Assembly (NCBI GenBank): GCA_037126765.1
Contig: JBBCBC010000002.1
Coordinates: 21,917,853 to 21,981,852 of the forward strand
DNA from: Stenogyne calaminthoides
Lineage: Eukaryota; Streptophyta; Magnoliopsida; Lamiales; Lamiaceae
DNA length: 64,000 nucleotides
Direction of reading: 5' to 3'
Below the pieces are notes generated by a model. That model did not search any database. It saw only the letters and a list, made by a program, of their open reading frames with translations, and was not told the origin of the DNA. Numbering within the stretch: position 1 is the stretch's first letter; every line of letters starts with the position of its first letter. The position numbers and the translations under genes were made by a program. Positions 11,778 to 23,595 of the stretch are shown piece by piece.

Positions 11778-12640
11778 ATAAATCTGAAAATAAAAAAATG
11801 GTCATTAGAAATCTGAAAATCAATACAAACAAATAAAATATGATCACAACCAATATAAAATGATGCAACATTAATGAAATCGAGACCAAAAAATAAGATC
11901 TAATAATAATATATTTTCGTCATTTTTAACAAATGAGAAATATGATATAAAAAAAATAAAACAATGATAAATCGTCACCATATGAGAAATGGAGATGAAG
12001 AAATGAGAAATTGTGAAATAGAATGGTGAAAAAATTAATGAGAGAGGTCACAATTTATAGGAAATATAAGACAAAATCAACGGCTGAGATCAAAACAATG
12101 CTCAAAATGAGTGAGATTAGAGGGATTTGAAATAGAGAAATGTTGCTTTGCCACATCAGCTGCCATGTCATTTTATCATTTGACACATCATCTTTTATAG
12201 GTTTTGCATTATAGAGATTATAGATTATAGATATATAGGAAATTACTCATTATTTTCATTAATATTATCAGTTGATATTCAATTAATTTATTTTTTATAT
12301 TCATAATAAGCTGCTATTTTAATTTTAAAAGGTAACAAATATCATTGGTTCCAATTTTTTGGTGTTTTTTATAAATATCTTTTATTATATTAATTTAAAC
12401 GTTGTACTTTTAAATTTTCTAAATATATGAAATAATCCTTTAGAGTTTAGAATAATTTCGTTTTTTTATCAAGTATTTTATGATAATTTACTTTATATAA
12501 TTTCATTGATAAATATATATTTTTTAAATAATCTTAATTAGATAAAATATGAGTTGAGTAGATAGTAAGACTTTTTTTTTTTTGAAAAGCAATCAATTAT
12601 AATAGTTTCCTAATATAATCAATTACAATAATTTCTTCTA
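11778..12640. other. AT-rich DNA, no gene seen
   Basis: No supported feature. Confidence 0.5.
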
Positions 12641-12896
12641 CCATCGGGCACATGGCAACATCATTTCATCTCGCTGTAGACCGGAATCGCAATCACCACA
12701 AGGGGGAACCACCCAAAACCGCAACTCGGAACCGCAATCGCACAGCAACCGGAACCGCAACCCAACAACGGGGGGACCACCACCCCACAAGAGGAGGATC
12801 ACTACAAGAGGAAAATAAATATTCTCTCTCTGTGTCTCAAACCCGGGACCTCAAGGTCTCAGGTTGTGGAGCTCTAACCACTTGAGCTATCCACAC
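12641..12896 (-). mobile_element. tRNA-derived SINE-like element
   Basis: On the minus strand it starts with a tRNA-like head: A-box-like 'tagctcaagtgg' near 12888-12877 and a B-box-like 'ggtcccgggtttgag' near 12850-12836. The GC-richer body has many 'gcggttgcggttccgg' type units and ends in AT-rich sequence. The plus strand is open for 77 codons, but that frame is the low-complexity complement of the body and is not supported as a gene. The 3' boundary is approximate. Confidence 0.55.
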
Positions 12897-13435
12897 TTGA
12901 CAGTAAGACCTATTTATAAATAGGGTACTTTACATTTTGCTACATTGACCATTTTGACTTTGCAACCCACACAATTCTGCTATTTTCACAACTACTAGCT
13001 ACAAAAAATACCATTATTATCCTTATTAATTGAAACTATTATTATAAATGCCCTTAAATGTCCAACCATTATTGTTCATCATTGACTAGGTGGTCTTTTT
13101 GCAGTCATTATCACGTGGGCCCCCACTCATCAATTTTTCTTTATTTTACTTTTCCTTTTACCTTTTTCTTTATTTTACTTTGCATTATTTTTTTTCTCCA
13201 TTTTTTAGTTTCTATTTCAATCCCATAATTTTTTTAAAATTTTAAATTTAAAAAAATGCTATTATATTAATTTAAAAAATTCATACTATATATTTTCACA
13301 TTAAATGCACGAAAATGTACACTACAACAATAAAATGCACATAATTTTTTTTCCTCCATTTTTTAAATTTCTATTTAAATCCCCAAATATTTTTAAAATT
13401 TTAAATTTATAAAATATGTTATTATATTAGTTTTA
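12897..13435. repeat. AT-rich flank with a ~120-bp direct repeat
   Basis: 13190-13300 and 13345-13463 are diverged copies: both contain 'tccattttttag/aaatttctattt', 'aaaattttaaattta', 'ttattatatta' and 'cgtactatat'. No gene is seen. Confidence 0.6.
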
Positions 13436-13560
13436 ACAAATTCGTACTATATCTTCTCACAATATCAAAAAATGTACAATTGTTCAATACAATGTACAAT
13501 CGCTCAACACAATGTACAAATTCGTACTATATCCAAAATGTACAATTGCTCAATACAATG
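13436..13560 (+). repeat. ~20-bp tandem repeats, target of element A (left part)
   Basis: Units of the form 'acaatgtacaatcgctcaat' repeat here and resume at 46090-46190 on the other side of element A, so A inserted into a small tandem array. Confidence 0.75.
13556..13560 (+). repeat. Target-site duplication of element A (left)
   Basis: CAATG precedes the 5' LTR and is repeated at 46090-46094 after the 3' LTR. Because the flanks are an array containing CAATG, this duplication alone is weaker proof than usual; the LTR ends support it. Confidence 0.7.
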
Positions 13561-13984
13561 TGCTGGGAGATGAATTTAATAAAAGATATATGATTTTGAT
13601 TAAGATCCCAAAACCCCTAAGTATGACATGTTCAGAATGATCTTGATAGTTGAGTCAGGATTCAGTTTTAGAGTATTCAGGATGTTATCGCAAAATGTAT
13701 AGTCACAGATATAGATCCAGGATAGGTTTCAAGACTCAAGAACTCAATATGTTTTCAAGAAACCGGTTTCGAGATGAAACCGAAGTTTCAAGACTCGAAA
13801 GGAGAAATCGAGAATCAAGACTCAAGAAGAAAGCGAGAATCAAGACTTAGTGAGTAATCGAGAATCAAGACTCAAAGGAGAAACCGAGAATCAAGACTCG
13901 GGGCAGAAACCGAGATATCAAGACTCAAAAGATGAAACCGAGAAATCAAGACTCAAGCATGAAGACTCAATATATCAGCCAGTA

Positions 13985-14150
13985 TATCGTTGAAGACTCA
14001 GAAGACTCAGAGGACGCCAAGACTCGTAAGACGCCAAGACTCGTAAGACTCAAGACTCGTAAGACGCCAAGACTCGTAAGACTCAAGACTCGTAAGACGC
14101 CAAGACTCAAGACTCGTAAGACGCCAAGACTCGTAAGACTCAAGACGCAA
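13985..14150 (+). repeat. 'caagactcgtaagacg' tandem repeats
   Basis: About ten units mixing 'aagactcgtaagac' and 'gccaagactc' repeat in the U3 part of the LTR. The 3' LTR has fewer units (about 44320-44420), so the array has changed length. Long open frames on both strands here are by-products of the repeat. Confidence 0.8.
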
Positions 14151-14646
14151 GATCGAGATCGAGAATCGAAGATCAAGAATATCAAGGCACAAAAGAATTA
14201 TCAAGACTCAAGAATGCATCAATGCTCAAGATAATCATGAATGTTCCGAGGCACTGAATATATCTATCTGAAGGATGCAATACTGAGAAGATCGCGATTC
14301 CTTTGAAAATAGATATTTGCCAAGACATTCAAATGCAGACAAAAGGAACTAAGTCTGAAGTGTTGTTAAGGTTATATCAAACTCAGAGTTTGTAACCAAA
14401 AGAGCCGTTGAAGGTGTCTACCTTTAACTGGAGACAAAGGTCAAAAAGAGGAAGACAACATCGTACCATATACCGTTAATCGACAAAGGATGTGTCATTG
14501 AAAAAAGATGTCAGAAGTACAAAGTTCCAGACTGCAAAAAGTGAAGACCGGCTACATGAAAGGCTATTGCCTAAAACGTATTAGGGAGTTTCAAACCCTA
14601 AGTCGTTCCTCACACACCATAAGAGGAAACTCACGAAGCTATTTCT

Positions 14647-14692
14647 CCAACGGATAGTTTTCAAGAGTGACCTTGGTGTATGCCTATAAATA
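14647..14692 (+). promoter_or_regulatory. Element A 5' LTR core promoter
   Basis: CCAACGG at 14647-14653, a 31-base gap, then TATAAATA at 14685-14692. In the 3' LTR the box reads CCAATGG and the TATA is intact (44970-44977). Confidence 0.65.
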
Positions 14693-15805
14693 CTGGTGAC
14701 CCTCTACATTGTAAGGTTACGGGAAATTTATAAGCAACTCAAGAAGCTCAAACTTATTATCGCAAGTTAAAGCACTCGAAAAACCTAGAATTTCCCAAGT
14801 GCTTTTATATTGAAGAGAGCTCACTAAACTAAGCCTAGCTTGATAAGTTTTATCCAAAGCTTAGTCGAGATATCCTAACCCTTTGCATTGTACTTCATTG
14901 TAAAGGATATCTCATCCTAGTTGGAAACCAACCGAGAAACCCCAAACCCTTGAGAAGGTAGTTGGAGTGTGTTTGTTGGAGAGAAGAGTTGTAAAGAGTT
15001 AGTAAACTGCGTGGAGTAGTCAGAAAACTCTAGAGGAGAAGTTAGTAAGCTACAGAGGTAGTCTGAAAGCTTGTTTGTGTTTGAGTAAGTAAACTACAGA
15101 GGTAGTCAGAAAACTCAAGGTCGGGTTGAGTAAGTAAACTACGTGGAGTAGTAAGAAAACTCAGGGCCGAGTTGAGTAAGTAAACTACGCGAGGTAGTCA
15201 GAAAGCTCAGAAGTGATTAGTGAATTTCTCTGAGGATCAGAGAGAGTGGACGTTGGAGATTGAGTCTCTGAACCACTATAGCTTCTTTGTGTTGTTTATT
15301 CTTTGTCTTTTATCTGCAGGCTTAACTGTTACATCACCGAAGTTTGAAAGCATATTTTTCACTGATATTTCAGTTGGAATCAATCCACTGGAAGTTGCAT
15401 GTAATTGAATCACAGCCTAATCACTATTCCATTAAAGGAAGGTTTTCAGCAAAGCTTAAAACGAGTATAAACTAAAGGGCCAACCATTCCGCACATCTGA
15501 GTAGCTAGAACAGATAGTTACCAAACTGAACTTACTCTTACGAGGGTTCGATAAGTTAGTTATCGATCCAAGCAACTCGGGATCTCAAACTCGGGACTCG
15601 GGTTGGGATTATCCGAGGTATCGAAAAGCACTTTCGGGATCACCTGTCTCATGAGACTTTGACTCAGAGCGATCTGTGCTTCTCAGAACCTAATCTTCAG
15701 GATTATCTGACCCAAGCTGACCTCAGTAAGAAAAAGTTTTAAAAACACTGAACACGTGTATTCCCCCATACACGTGTAAGACTCGTTTGCACCGGGACCA
15801 ACAAG

Positions 15806-15817
15806 TGGTATCAGAGC
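15806..15817 (+). other. Primer-binding site of element A
   Basis: TGGTATCAGAGC begins two bases after the 5' LTR. This is the standard plant copia site, complementary to the 3' end of initiator methionine tRNA. Confidence 0.9.
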
Positions 15818-15934
15818 AGTGGTTCAACTTGACCACCTGCTTTGTTGACCAAAGTTTTATTTGCTAAAAATACTTGTGGTCTATCTGAACTGATCTTATT
15901 TGCTGATTTTTTTTTTTCAAAAGCTCAGATAAAA

Positions 15935-16599
15935 ATGTCTTCTAAAAACTTCCCATGTTCTCGAGGAGAGAACTATGATTTATGGAGAGAGAGAATGCAG
16001 CTCACCGTATTCCAAACATGAGTGTATGTGGAGAGTGGTCTCTCAAGGACCATTCCAATTTCATTGTGTTGAATCGGAGGAGCGAAGATGAGAGAATTGA
16101 TCCTAGAGCGAGAATTTTCTGTCGATGACCAACTGACTCCTGAGGAGAGAAAGTTAGTCAATCTAGACTACATTGCTAAAGACACACTATACAGTACAAT
16201 TGATGATGGTGTGATGGGAATGATCTCTCACTGTAATACTGCTAAAGAGATTTGGGATACACTAGATGTGATGTGCCAAGGCACAGATCATATCAAGGAA
16301 AACAAACTTTCAGTGGCAATTGGAAAGTTTGATAGTTTTGAAATGGATGATGGTGAATCAATAGAAAAATTGGAAGTCAGATTCACTAGCATCATGAATG
16401 ATCTAAATGCACTTGGAAAGAAATATCCACAAAGAGAAGTTGCATTGAAAATTCTTAGAGTCTTTCTAAGAAATGGGATATTCATGCAGTGGTGATTGAA
16501 AACACCAAGAACATTAATTCAATGCCATACCAACAAGTCTTCTCTGAGCTGAAGGCCTATGAATTTGTAATTGATAAGAAATCCAAAAAGGCTGACAGC
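15935..16599 (+). pseudogene. Element A gag, N-terminal part (interrupted)
   Basis: The capsid gene starts at ATG 15935; the first residues include GENYDLWRERMQL, the copia gag N-terminal pattern. The frame breaks near 16019 and resumes at about 16088-16495 with the UBN2-type capsid region: 'KEIWDTLDVMCQG', 'ESIEKLEVRFTSIMNDL', 'ALKILRVFLRN'. A further shift leads into 'FSELKAYEFVIDKKSKKADS', where element B is inserted at 16600. The C-terminal part with the zinc knuckle is at 33784-34380. Gag would package element RNA in virus-like particles. As assembled it is not translatable in one frame. Confidence 0.8.
16595..16599 (+). repeat. Probable target site of element B (left)
   Basis: ACAGC precedes the first B LTR. 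The right flank at 33784 reads ACA then AAGAAAG; a 2-base loss from an original ACAGC would restore both the duplication and the gag frame. Confidence 0.4.
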
Positions 16600-18016
16600 T
16601 GTTGGGAAATTTATAGTTTTGATGAAAGTTCCAAAAACACATGTAATAGGACCAGTCAGACCTATTAGCTGACTGACAAAGGACAGCTGATATCCGAAAG
16701 GCCAGAATGCTAAAGAAGAACAGAAGATCAGATCGATCTGATCTAGTCAGATAACTCAGCTGAAGTCATGAAGCTCAAACTTAGAATACTCGAAGATCAG
16801 ATGACTTCCAGAAGATCAGACGGAAGACTACATCAGCCGAGTCTGCTAGTTGAAGCTAAGTCAACCAAAGATCGAAGACTCCATCGGTAGATCGATCGAT
16901 TCAGATCGATCGGTCACCACCAGTGAAATCTGATGTTTCACCTAATCATACGTCGATGATCTGAACAAGAAGAATGTCAAGCTTAGTTGGAAGAACTTCA
17001 CTGAAAGGTGAATCTGCTATCCAATAAGAACAAGACACGTATGATCAGAGCCGGCAATTGCGAGATTTGATGCTACCTCTCTGTAACGGCTACAAAGTAC
17101 AAATTCATGCTTTCGGCCATGCCGTTCCTGAAGCTCGTCACATCAAGCCTGCAAGTCTACCAAATATAGCCTGAAATTCAAATTGCTCTCCAACGGCTCT
17201 TTGATTTCAAGGTCTATAAATATGGGATCACTTCAGAGTGAGAAAAAAAGAACACGAAGAACGGAAACGCTGAACAATCAAGAAGCTCAAGCTAATATCA
17301 GATTTCCGCACGAAGAACACGATCAAGAAGATTATTTTTTATTAAGTGTTCATCCCATAAGTTCTTAGCATAGAAATCTTTTCATCTAGCTGATTAGGCT
17401 ACTTATACGCAAGAAAAGATTTCATAGTTGGAACCTCAACAATCTTACCCAAACCCCTAAGTTAGGATAAGTTGTTTAGCAAGATTTCAGACTAGGGTTT
17501 CTAGTTCTGATCTCTGGGATCGGTTGAGTGTTAACCCTTTAAACATCTAGTCGGTTAAGTCGGTGCCCCTTGTGATAGGGAAGAGTGGACGTAGGACTGG
17601 TTTGTCCGAACCACTATAAATCTTGTGTGCCTCTACTGCTTTGATTAATTGATTACACAATCGCACACAACCTTTAAAAGCGCATACATATTCCAAGTTG
17701 AGATCAGTTAGCACCAAGCTTCTGATCTGATCAAACCTGACACTTCAGTCAACTGTTTAAAAGATTAACCTTGGAATCTGATTTATCAAAACTGGTTTTT
17801 CACACGGGTAAAACTTAAGCTTCCGCACACATCAGTTAAACTGATAGTTACCGAATCGACCGCTTCAGCGACAAGAAGTTGGTTATCACCCAAACCGATT
17901 CATTTCGCGACTGGGACAAAGCTAATTGCCTTACACCGATCTGCACAAAAAGTTTTTAAGTCTATTCACCCTCCCTCTAGACTTACGCCCTCACTAAACC
18001 CGATTCGGGACCTACA
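16600..18016 (+). repeat. LTR1 (5' LTR) of element B
   Basis: TGTTGGGAAATT to GACCTACA. At 1417 bases it is about 160 shorter than LTR2 and LTR3: roughly 120 bases are missing after 'gctgactga' (about 16677) and roughly 45 near 17543, the second between short direct repeats of the type 'agttggt'. Confidence 0.9.
17190..17222 (+). promoter_or_regulatory. LTR1 core promoter of element B
   Basis: CCAACGG at 17190-17196, 18 bases, then TATAAATA at 17215-17222. The wider box TCCAACGGCT fits the plant MSA consensus YCYAACGGYY at all ten positions. Confidence 0.6.
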
Positions 18017-18018
18017 AG

Positions 18019-18030
18019 TGGTATCGAGCC
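18019..18030 (+). other. Primer-binding site of element B
   Basis: TGGTATCGAGCC follows LTR1. It equals the canonical TGGTATCAGAGCC with CAG read as CG, the same change seen throughout the element. Confidence 0.8.
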
Positions 18031-18153
18031 GTTGGTTCTCTGCATTAATCGACTCGTGGTATCATCGATTCTTGAGGAAGAATCTTTGTGGTCAATCGAA
18101 CCGATCCGAAAAACCGTTTTTAAAACTCATTCATTTTCCAAAATCACTCAAAG

Positions 18154-20417
18154 ATGGATAACACCTCGGTATGTATCATGATTTGCAAGTTTTCAATCGA
18201 TGAGTATGCAGATTGGGCCATATATATGTCCAATCATCTAGGCTCGATCAATGGCGTAATGATGGAAGTCATCGAAAAGAGGACCCATCATCATTTATCA
18301 CGATAACCCCGCATCGGAGGAGATCCAGACTTTGCCCCGGAAGTCTTTGGTACGAAAAAGCCCAGCCTTGATGGATGCAGAGGAAAGGAAATGCATACTC
18401 TAGATACTATCGCAAGGCATATTATCATGAAAACAATGGATAAGGTCACCAAGGAAAAGATTAAGTATCTCAAATCTGAAATAAAAAGCAATGTGGGATA
18501 CTCGCCGAGATATGCGAGGAAATGAGCAGATAAAAAGACAGCCGTCTACAAGTTTAACCGGTGAAGTTCGAGAAATCAAGATGCTGCCCAACGAAACCAT
18601 CAACGAACTAGATGGAAGAATTACAATGTCTATAAACAAGCTTCGAGAACTTGGTAGAGAGATGTCTGATAAAGATATCAACTACAAAATCCTAAGGTCT
18701 CTCACCAAGAAGTGGGATATGAAGGTCACAGTAATCAAGGATTGCCAAGACATTTCAAAAATGAAGCCAAGCAAACTTGTTCTTGAGCCTTAAAGCTCAC
18801 GAGTTCGATTTGATTGAGAGAGGACATGTTCGATGAAGATGAGGTGCCTCTCAAGCCTCAACTTCAAAATCGGGCTTGCTTTTTAAGGCAACCGCCAGCA
18901 GAAACGGCGCCAACGAACCTATTGGGAATATAGTGAGTCGCGTAATCAGACGCTTCCGCTACTGTAAAGCTTGAGAAGTCAAACGTCCAACTTGGTAAGT
19001 ATCAAGATTTTATAAGGACTATCAACATAGCCGAGATTCGAGATAGGAGATCGATAAATGATTCCGTAAAGAACCGTGATATGATGATCGGAGGGATCAC
19101 AGAGATGAAAGGAAGAGAGATAGTCGACGGAGGAAGGAAGAGATAATCAATCGTATGTAAGAAGCTCGGACTACTATCGAAAAGGAAAGTCACCGATAGG
19201 TCATACGCATGCAGTGATTCAACGGAAGGAAAGGTTCGGGTGGATCAAGGAGCGCTTCAACTGTGTGGAGGAGAAGCCAGTCACTATAGTGCAGATCGCC
19301 TGCACTCGACGCCAAGAGAAAGGGAAGAAAAGAGGAATGTAAGAGAGCAACGCTATAGGGACGTAAGAGCCATGGTTCGACGTCCAGAATTGACGATTCC
19401 TATCCGCCCTCCTCGAGGACTCGATACCCTCAGAGAAGATTTTACCGACGCTAAAGATCTTTGTTGGACTTCTATGAAAATGAAGATCGATATTCTCTTC
19501 AGACGATGATGAGATCCGGCCTGATGGCGAGGGAGGACCAATCTGGAGGTAACCTCCAAACCTACTTCGTTCGCTTTCTACACCGCTATCATTAGCACAC
19601 TTTGGGGAGATTGACCGCAGTTTCTCTACTCGAGCAATTGCTGAGGATCTCTCCAATGCAAGAGAGACACTTATGCTATAGTGGGAAGTTTGAAAATGAT
19701 AAGCTGAGGACCATAAATAATCAGCTTGCTAAAGAAAATGATCTATGTAAAGCCTCTGAACTTAGATCAGCTGAAACTGCTCAGAAGGCAACTGAGGAAT
19801 TTAAAATTCTCAAAGTTAAAGCTTCTGATCAGGAGAAGCAGATCAAAGATCACCGGCAATAACAAAACAAACAAGTCGATGACTTCAAAATCCTACAAGC
19901 AAAATTCGATGAGCTGTTCCAAAAGCATGAAAGTCTAAAATCATCTGAGGATAATCTGCGTAAGAAAATAGAGGTTTTTTCAAAATCATCTAAAACCGTT
20001 CAAAACATGAACGCCTATTTTCGAACAACGATTGATAAGATGGGACTTGGCTATGACAACCCTTCCACATCCTCAAAAGCCCCGGCTGATTCATCTCAAA
20101 AAGGTGTAATCAGACGAATTTCTGACAAAGATACACCAAAAGCCAAATATGTATCTAATAAGGGAAAAGGACCAGTTGAGCAGGTAAGGCAGGTGCCTAA
20201 CCAGAGGGGGAACAGAAATGGACTTCAACTGGTAAAGCATCAGCCAAGGAATCAACAGAAGAACCCAGTTCTTCTGAAGAAACCTCAACCTAATCAACAG
20301 ATCAGGAATCAAAAAAGACAACCTAAAAAGGAAGTACAATCGAGACCCAATCAAGGTCACCATTTAATAAGCATGCTTCGTAAAATCGCAAAAACCACCT
20401 ATCGAAAAAAGATATGA
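18154..20417 (+). pseudogene. Element B gag
   Basis: Starts at ATG 18154 (MDNTS); residues 13-35 contain 'FSIDEYADWAIYMSNHLGSI', a copia gag N-terminal pattern, before a stop at 18304-18306. 18491-18793 carries the UBN2-type core ('ETINELDGRITMSINKLREL', 'DINYKILRSL'). 19602-19940 and 20007-20417 encode charged, probably coiled-coil and basic C-terminal parts ('NKGKGPVEQ', 'NQQIRNQKRQPKKE'). The frame is broken at least four times. I did not find a clean CCHC knuckle. Confidence 0.75.
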
Positions 20418-20639
20418 ATCTTTTGATGGTAGCAAATCGTATCTACCCCTATAATCGTAAATCTAGGGTCAGCTTTTTTGAACCATTAATGGATAAAAAG
20501 AAGACAAACAAAAAGATAAATCCCAAGTCTTCGAAGTCATCCAAGGTTCACACTAATAATCATACAAAATGAAAAGCATATAAAGAGACGTATGATTATG
20601 TTGATAGGTATGGGAGACAAATCAGTTTCGTCTAACCGA

Positions 20640-21065
20640 TCACAATAGAAGTGCTTTCTTGTTTGTATGGATTCCCAAAACTAATCCTAACCCCTCGGGA
20701 CCCAATCCAAAAAGGGTACCTAAAGCCCGATTCGATTGGCAGGATCGCGTGGGGTCCGCCAACAAAGGAGGTGTGCAAGCAACTATCCGGTACATCGATA
20801 GTGGATGCTCAAGGCACATGACCGAAGCAAACATCTCCTCGGCTCTTACATAGAACGTAAAGGTTCGCGTGTACTCTTCGGTGATGATAACTTTGGTTAT
20901 ACCAAAGGGTTCGTTAACCTTAGAGAATGATGATGTACAAGTAACTGGAGTCTCGTATGTCGAAGGTCTAAAGCACAACCTATTATCGGTTTCACAATTT
21001 GCGATAACAGATTCGGTGTTGAGTTCTCGATCGATCAATGCACTATCAAGAATCGAGCCACTCAA
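20640..21065 (+). pseudogene. Element B protease region
   Basis: The linker 'VWIPKTNPNPSGPNPKRVPK' is followed by the aspartic protease motif DSGCSRHMT (Asp codon 20797-20799), then 'MITLVIPKGSLTLENDDVQV' and 'GVSYVEGLKHNLLSVSQF', the region before the integrase zinc domain. The retropepsin cleaves the copia polyprotein. A stop and shift near 20851 break the frame. Confidence 0.8.
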
Positions 21066-21099
21066 TAGATTTTGCTAATCGGTTCAAGGAAAGGGACGA

Positions 21100-22030
21100 T
21101 CTACGGTGATTGGAACAATTTGCCCAAGAAATGCATGCTCGATTGTCAAGAGTTCCAAAAGTAGCGGTTGCTCGCACAAAAGAATGAGCCATCCGAACTT
21201 TAAAACTCTTAATAAGATAGCAAGGATGTCTCTAGTGGAAGGACTTCGAATGAAGTATTTTCAAAGGATCGGACATGTCTTGCATGTCGGAAGGAAAAAA
21301 CAGTCAAAGCTTCATTCAAGGGAATTCGGGACCGACATCCGAGATAATCGCGATTCCGCTTCATATGGATCTATTCGGACCATTACACGGTCGGTCTCAA
21401 TAGACACAAATAAACTCTGGTAATCGTGGATGACTATTCCAAGTTTATTCGGGTTATATTCTTACATAAGAAGAATGAGGCGACAACGAAGATACCCGAA
21501 TTTGCTAAAACGATTACAAAATGAGAAGGGTGTCGATTGTAGTAAAAATTAGATCGATAAAGGTACGTAATTTCGAACTCTTTTATTCTTGATTTTTGCT
21601 CTAAGTTTGGTATCAAAGATGAAACATCATTCGAGGAGGACGCCACAAATGTAATGGGAGAAATGAACGGAGGAACAGAACTCTCAAAGAAGCTGCGCCG
21701 CACAATGCTAATTTGAACATGCGATACCAAGCCGTTTTCGGGCGTATAATCAACATTGCATGCCATACACGTAACATATGTCTTCGACTAAGGCTCACTA
21801 CAAAACACCCTATGAACCGTGGAAGGACGTAAAAACCTCGTGTCTCTTACTTCCATGTTTTTGGGGTGTAAGTGTTTCATACACAACAATGGGAAGAGTC
21901 GGGTTGAAGAATTTTGAGGCCAAGTCGATGAGGGTATATTTCTAGGATATTCCTCATCTAGCAAGGCTTTCGTGGTTTACAAATGCATTTAACCCTACTT
22001 GTGGAAGAAACACCCCATGTAGTCTTTGAT
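21100..22030 (+). pseudogene. Element B integrase region
   Basis: The pre-integrase zinc domain is visible as 'HKRMSHPNFKTLNKIARMSL' near 21178, followed by fragments of the DDE core scattered over three frames (about 21340-21800) and the post-core segment 'GCKCFIHNNGK' and 'DEGIFLGYSSS' (21860-21960). This is the worst-preserved part of B. Integrase would insert element cDNA, leaving 5-bp duplications. Confidence 0.65.
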
Positions 22031-22549
22031 GAAGCATCTTTCGATCAAGAGAAATGCTTGAGAACAAGATGTACCGATCAACAAGAACTCCGATGTTCGG
22101 AAAATGGATCGCCTAACGATCAAGGAAAAAGAATCGTAAATCAGAATAATATACATTCCAGATCTAGCTGATTCACCGGATCATTCAGATCCTAAGGTAC
22201 TAAAAAAAACTGCCGATGAAGAAGCCGACATACCGAGACAAAGATCAACCGAGCCATCCGGTTCGTGGGGAACATCTGAAGTTCCCATCAAGCGTACATC
22301 GCAAGACATGATGAGTCCAACATCACCGAGACTTGTTCTTATCAAGTGGATCATAACTCTGCACCACTCCCAATCGCTAGTAATGAAATTTTATCAGAAA
22401 CGGACGATGTTCTCCAAACCGACGTAAATCGTAAGCGAAGGACTCGGATAACCGGTCATCCAACCGACCGATAATCGGGAGACCCATCCGATAAAGTTAA
22501 AACTAGACATCGTTGGTGAAAGTGCCATGTATTGTTGTTATCTGGCTCA

Positions 22550-23550
22550 CGAAGGAACCAACAACAATAGAGGAAGTTTCTACAAGACGCAAGCTGGATT
22601 CTAGCCATGCAGGAAGAGCTGGAACAGTTCGACAAAAATCAAGTTTGGAAACTGGTAGACAGACCAAATCATCACGACGTAATTGGCACGAAATGGGTAT
22701 TCAAGAACAAGAGAGATGAGAAAAATGTCATCACCAGAAATAAGGCAAGACTTGTTGCTAAGGGGTATTCACAATCAGAAGGAATTGATTATGATGAGAC
22801 CTTTGCACCGCCGCCGCCTAGAAGCCATTCGGGTCATTTCGCATATGCTTCCCTACGAGGGTTCATCAGGTATCGATGGACGTAAAGAGTGCTTTCTTAA
22901 ACGAGGTACTAGCTGAGGAAGTTTATGTCGAACAACCTCCAGGCTTTGAAAAGGGCAACCAAGTGTACCGTTTACGAAAAGCTCTTTATGGCCTGAAACA
23001 GGCTCCTCGAGCTTGGTATGATACACTCTCTCAGTTCTTGATCGGAAGTGGGTTCACTAAAGGAACAGTGGACAGAACCTTATTCAGAATAGAAGATGGA
23101 GAAGATATTCTGATGGTTCAGATCTACGTGGACGACATCATCTTCGGATCTCCTAACAAGAGTCTATGTGAAAGATTCAGCAAACTGATGCAAGGGAAGT
23201 TCGAAATGTCCATGATGGGTCAGATGAATTACTTTCTGGGTCTACAAGTAAAGCAAAGTGCAGAAGGGATATTCATCTGCCAAGCAAAGTACACTAGGAA
23301 TTTATTGGCTAAGTTTGGAGTTCAAAATTGTAAGGAAGCCAAAATTCCTATGATGACTGGATTCAAGATGGATCCAGATGAGGATGGTCAGAAAACAAAT
23401 CAGAAGGAATATAGGGCTCTCATTGGATCTCTACTATACCTGACTGCCAGCAGACCAGATATAACCTTCGCAGTAGGTGTATGTGCCAGATTTCAGGCAA
23501 ATCCAATGATAAGCCACCTAGAGCGACTAAGCGGATTCTTAAGTATCTGA
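22550..23550 (+). pseudogene. Element B reverse transcriptase
   Basis: 22607-22830 encodes 'NQVWKLVDRPNHHDVIGTKW', 'NKARLVAKGYSQSEGIDYDE' and 'TFAP'. After a scrambled stretch (22810-22875) the frame runs cleanly from 22876 to 23550: 'MDVKSAFLNEVL', 'EVYVEQPPGFEKGNQVYRLR', 'ALYGLKQAPRAWYDTL', catalytic YVDD at 23125-23136, 'NYFLGLQVKQ' and 'YRALIGSLLYLTASRPDI'. This clean 224-codon block contrasts with the broken sequence on either side. Confidence 0.9.
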
Positions 23551-23595
23551 AGGACAATAAACCTTGGTTTATTTTACCCATCAGATGATAATCTA

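Larger units (their letters stand above)
13561..15803 (+). repeat. 5' LTR of element A
   Basis: Starts TGCTGGGAGATG (the 3' copy has TGTTGGGAGATG) and ends GGGACCAACA. It is 2243 bases against 2175 for the 3' LTR, with very high similarity. It carries the GAAGACTC-type repeats (13990-14150), the CCAACGG/TATA promoter and a tandem block near 15000-15210. Confidence 0.9.

Noticed and set aside
12652..12885. Plus-strand 77-codon ORF
   Set aside because: Complement of a SINE-like GC-rich body with low-complexity Asn/Arg/Thr composition.
13932..14234. Overlapping open frames on both strands with repeated residues
   Set aside because: They arise from the short tandem repeat in the LTR; no start context or family match.
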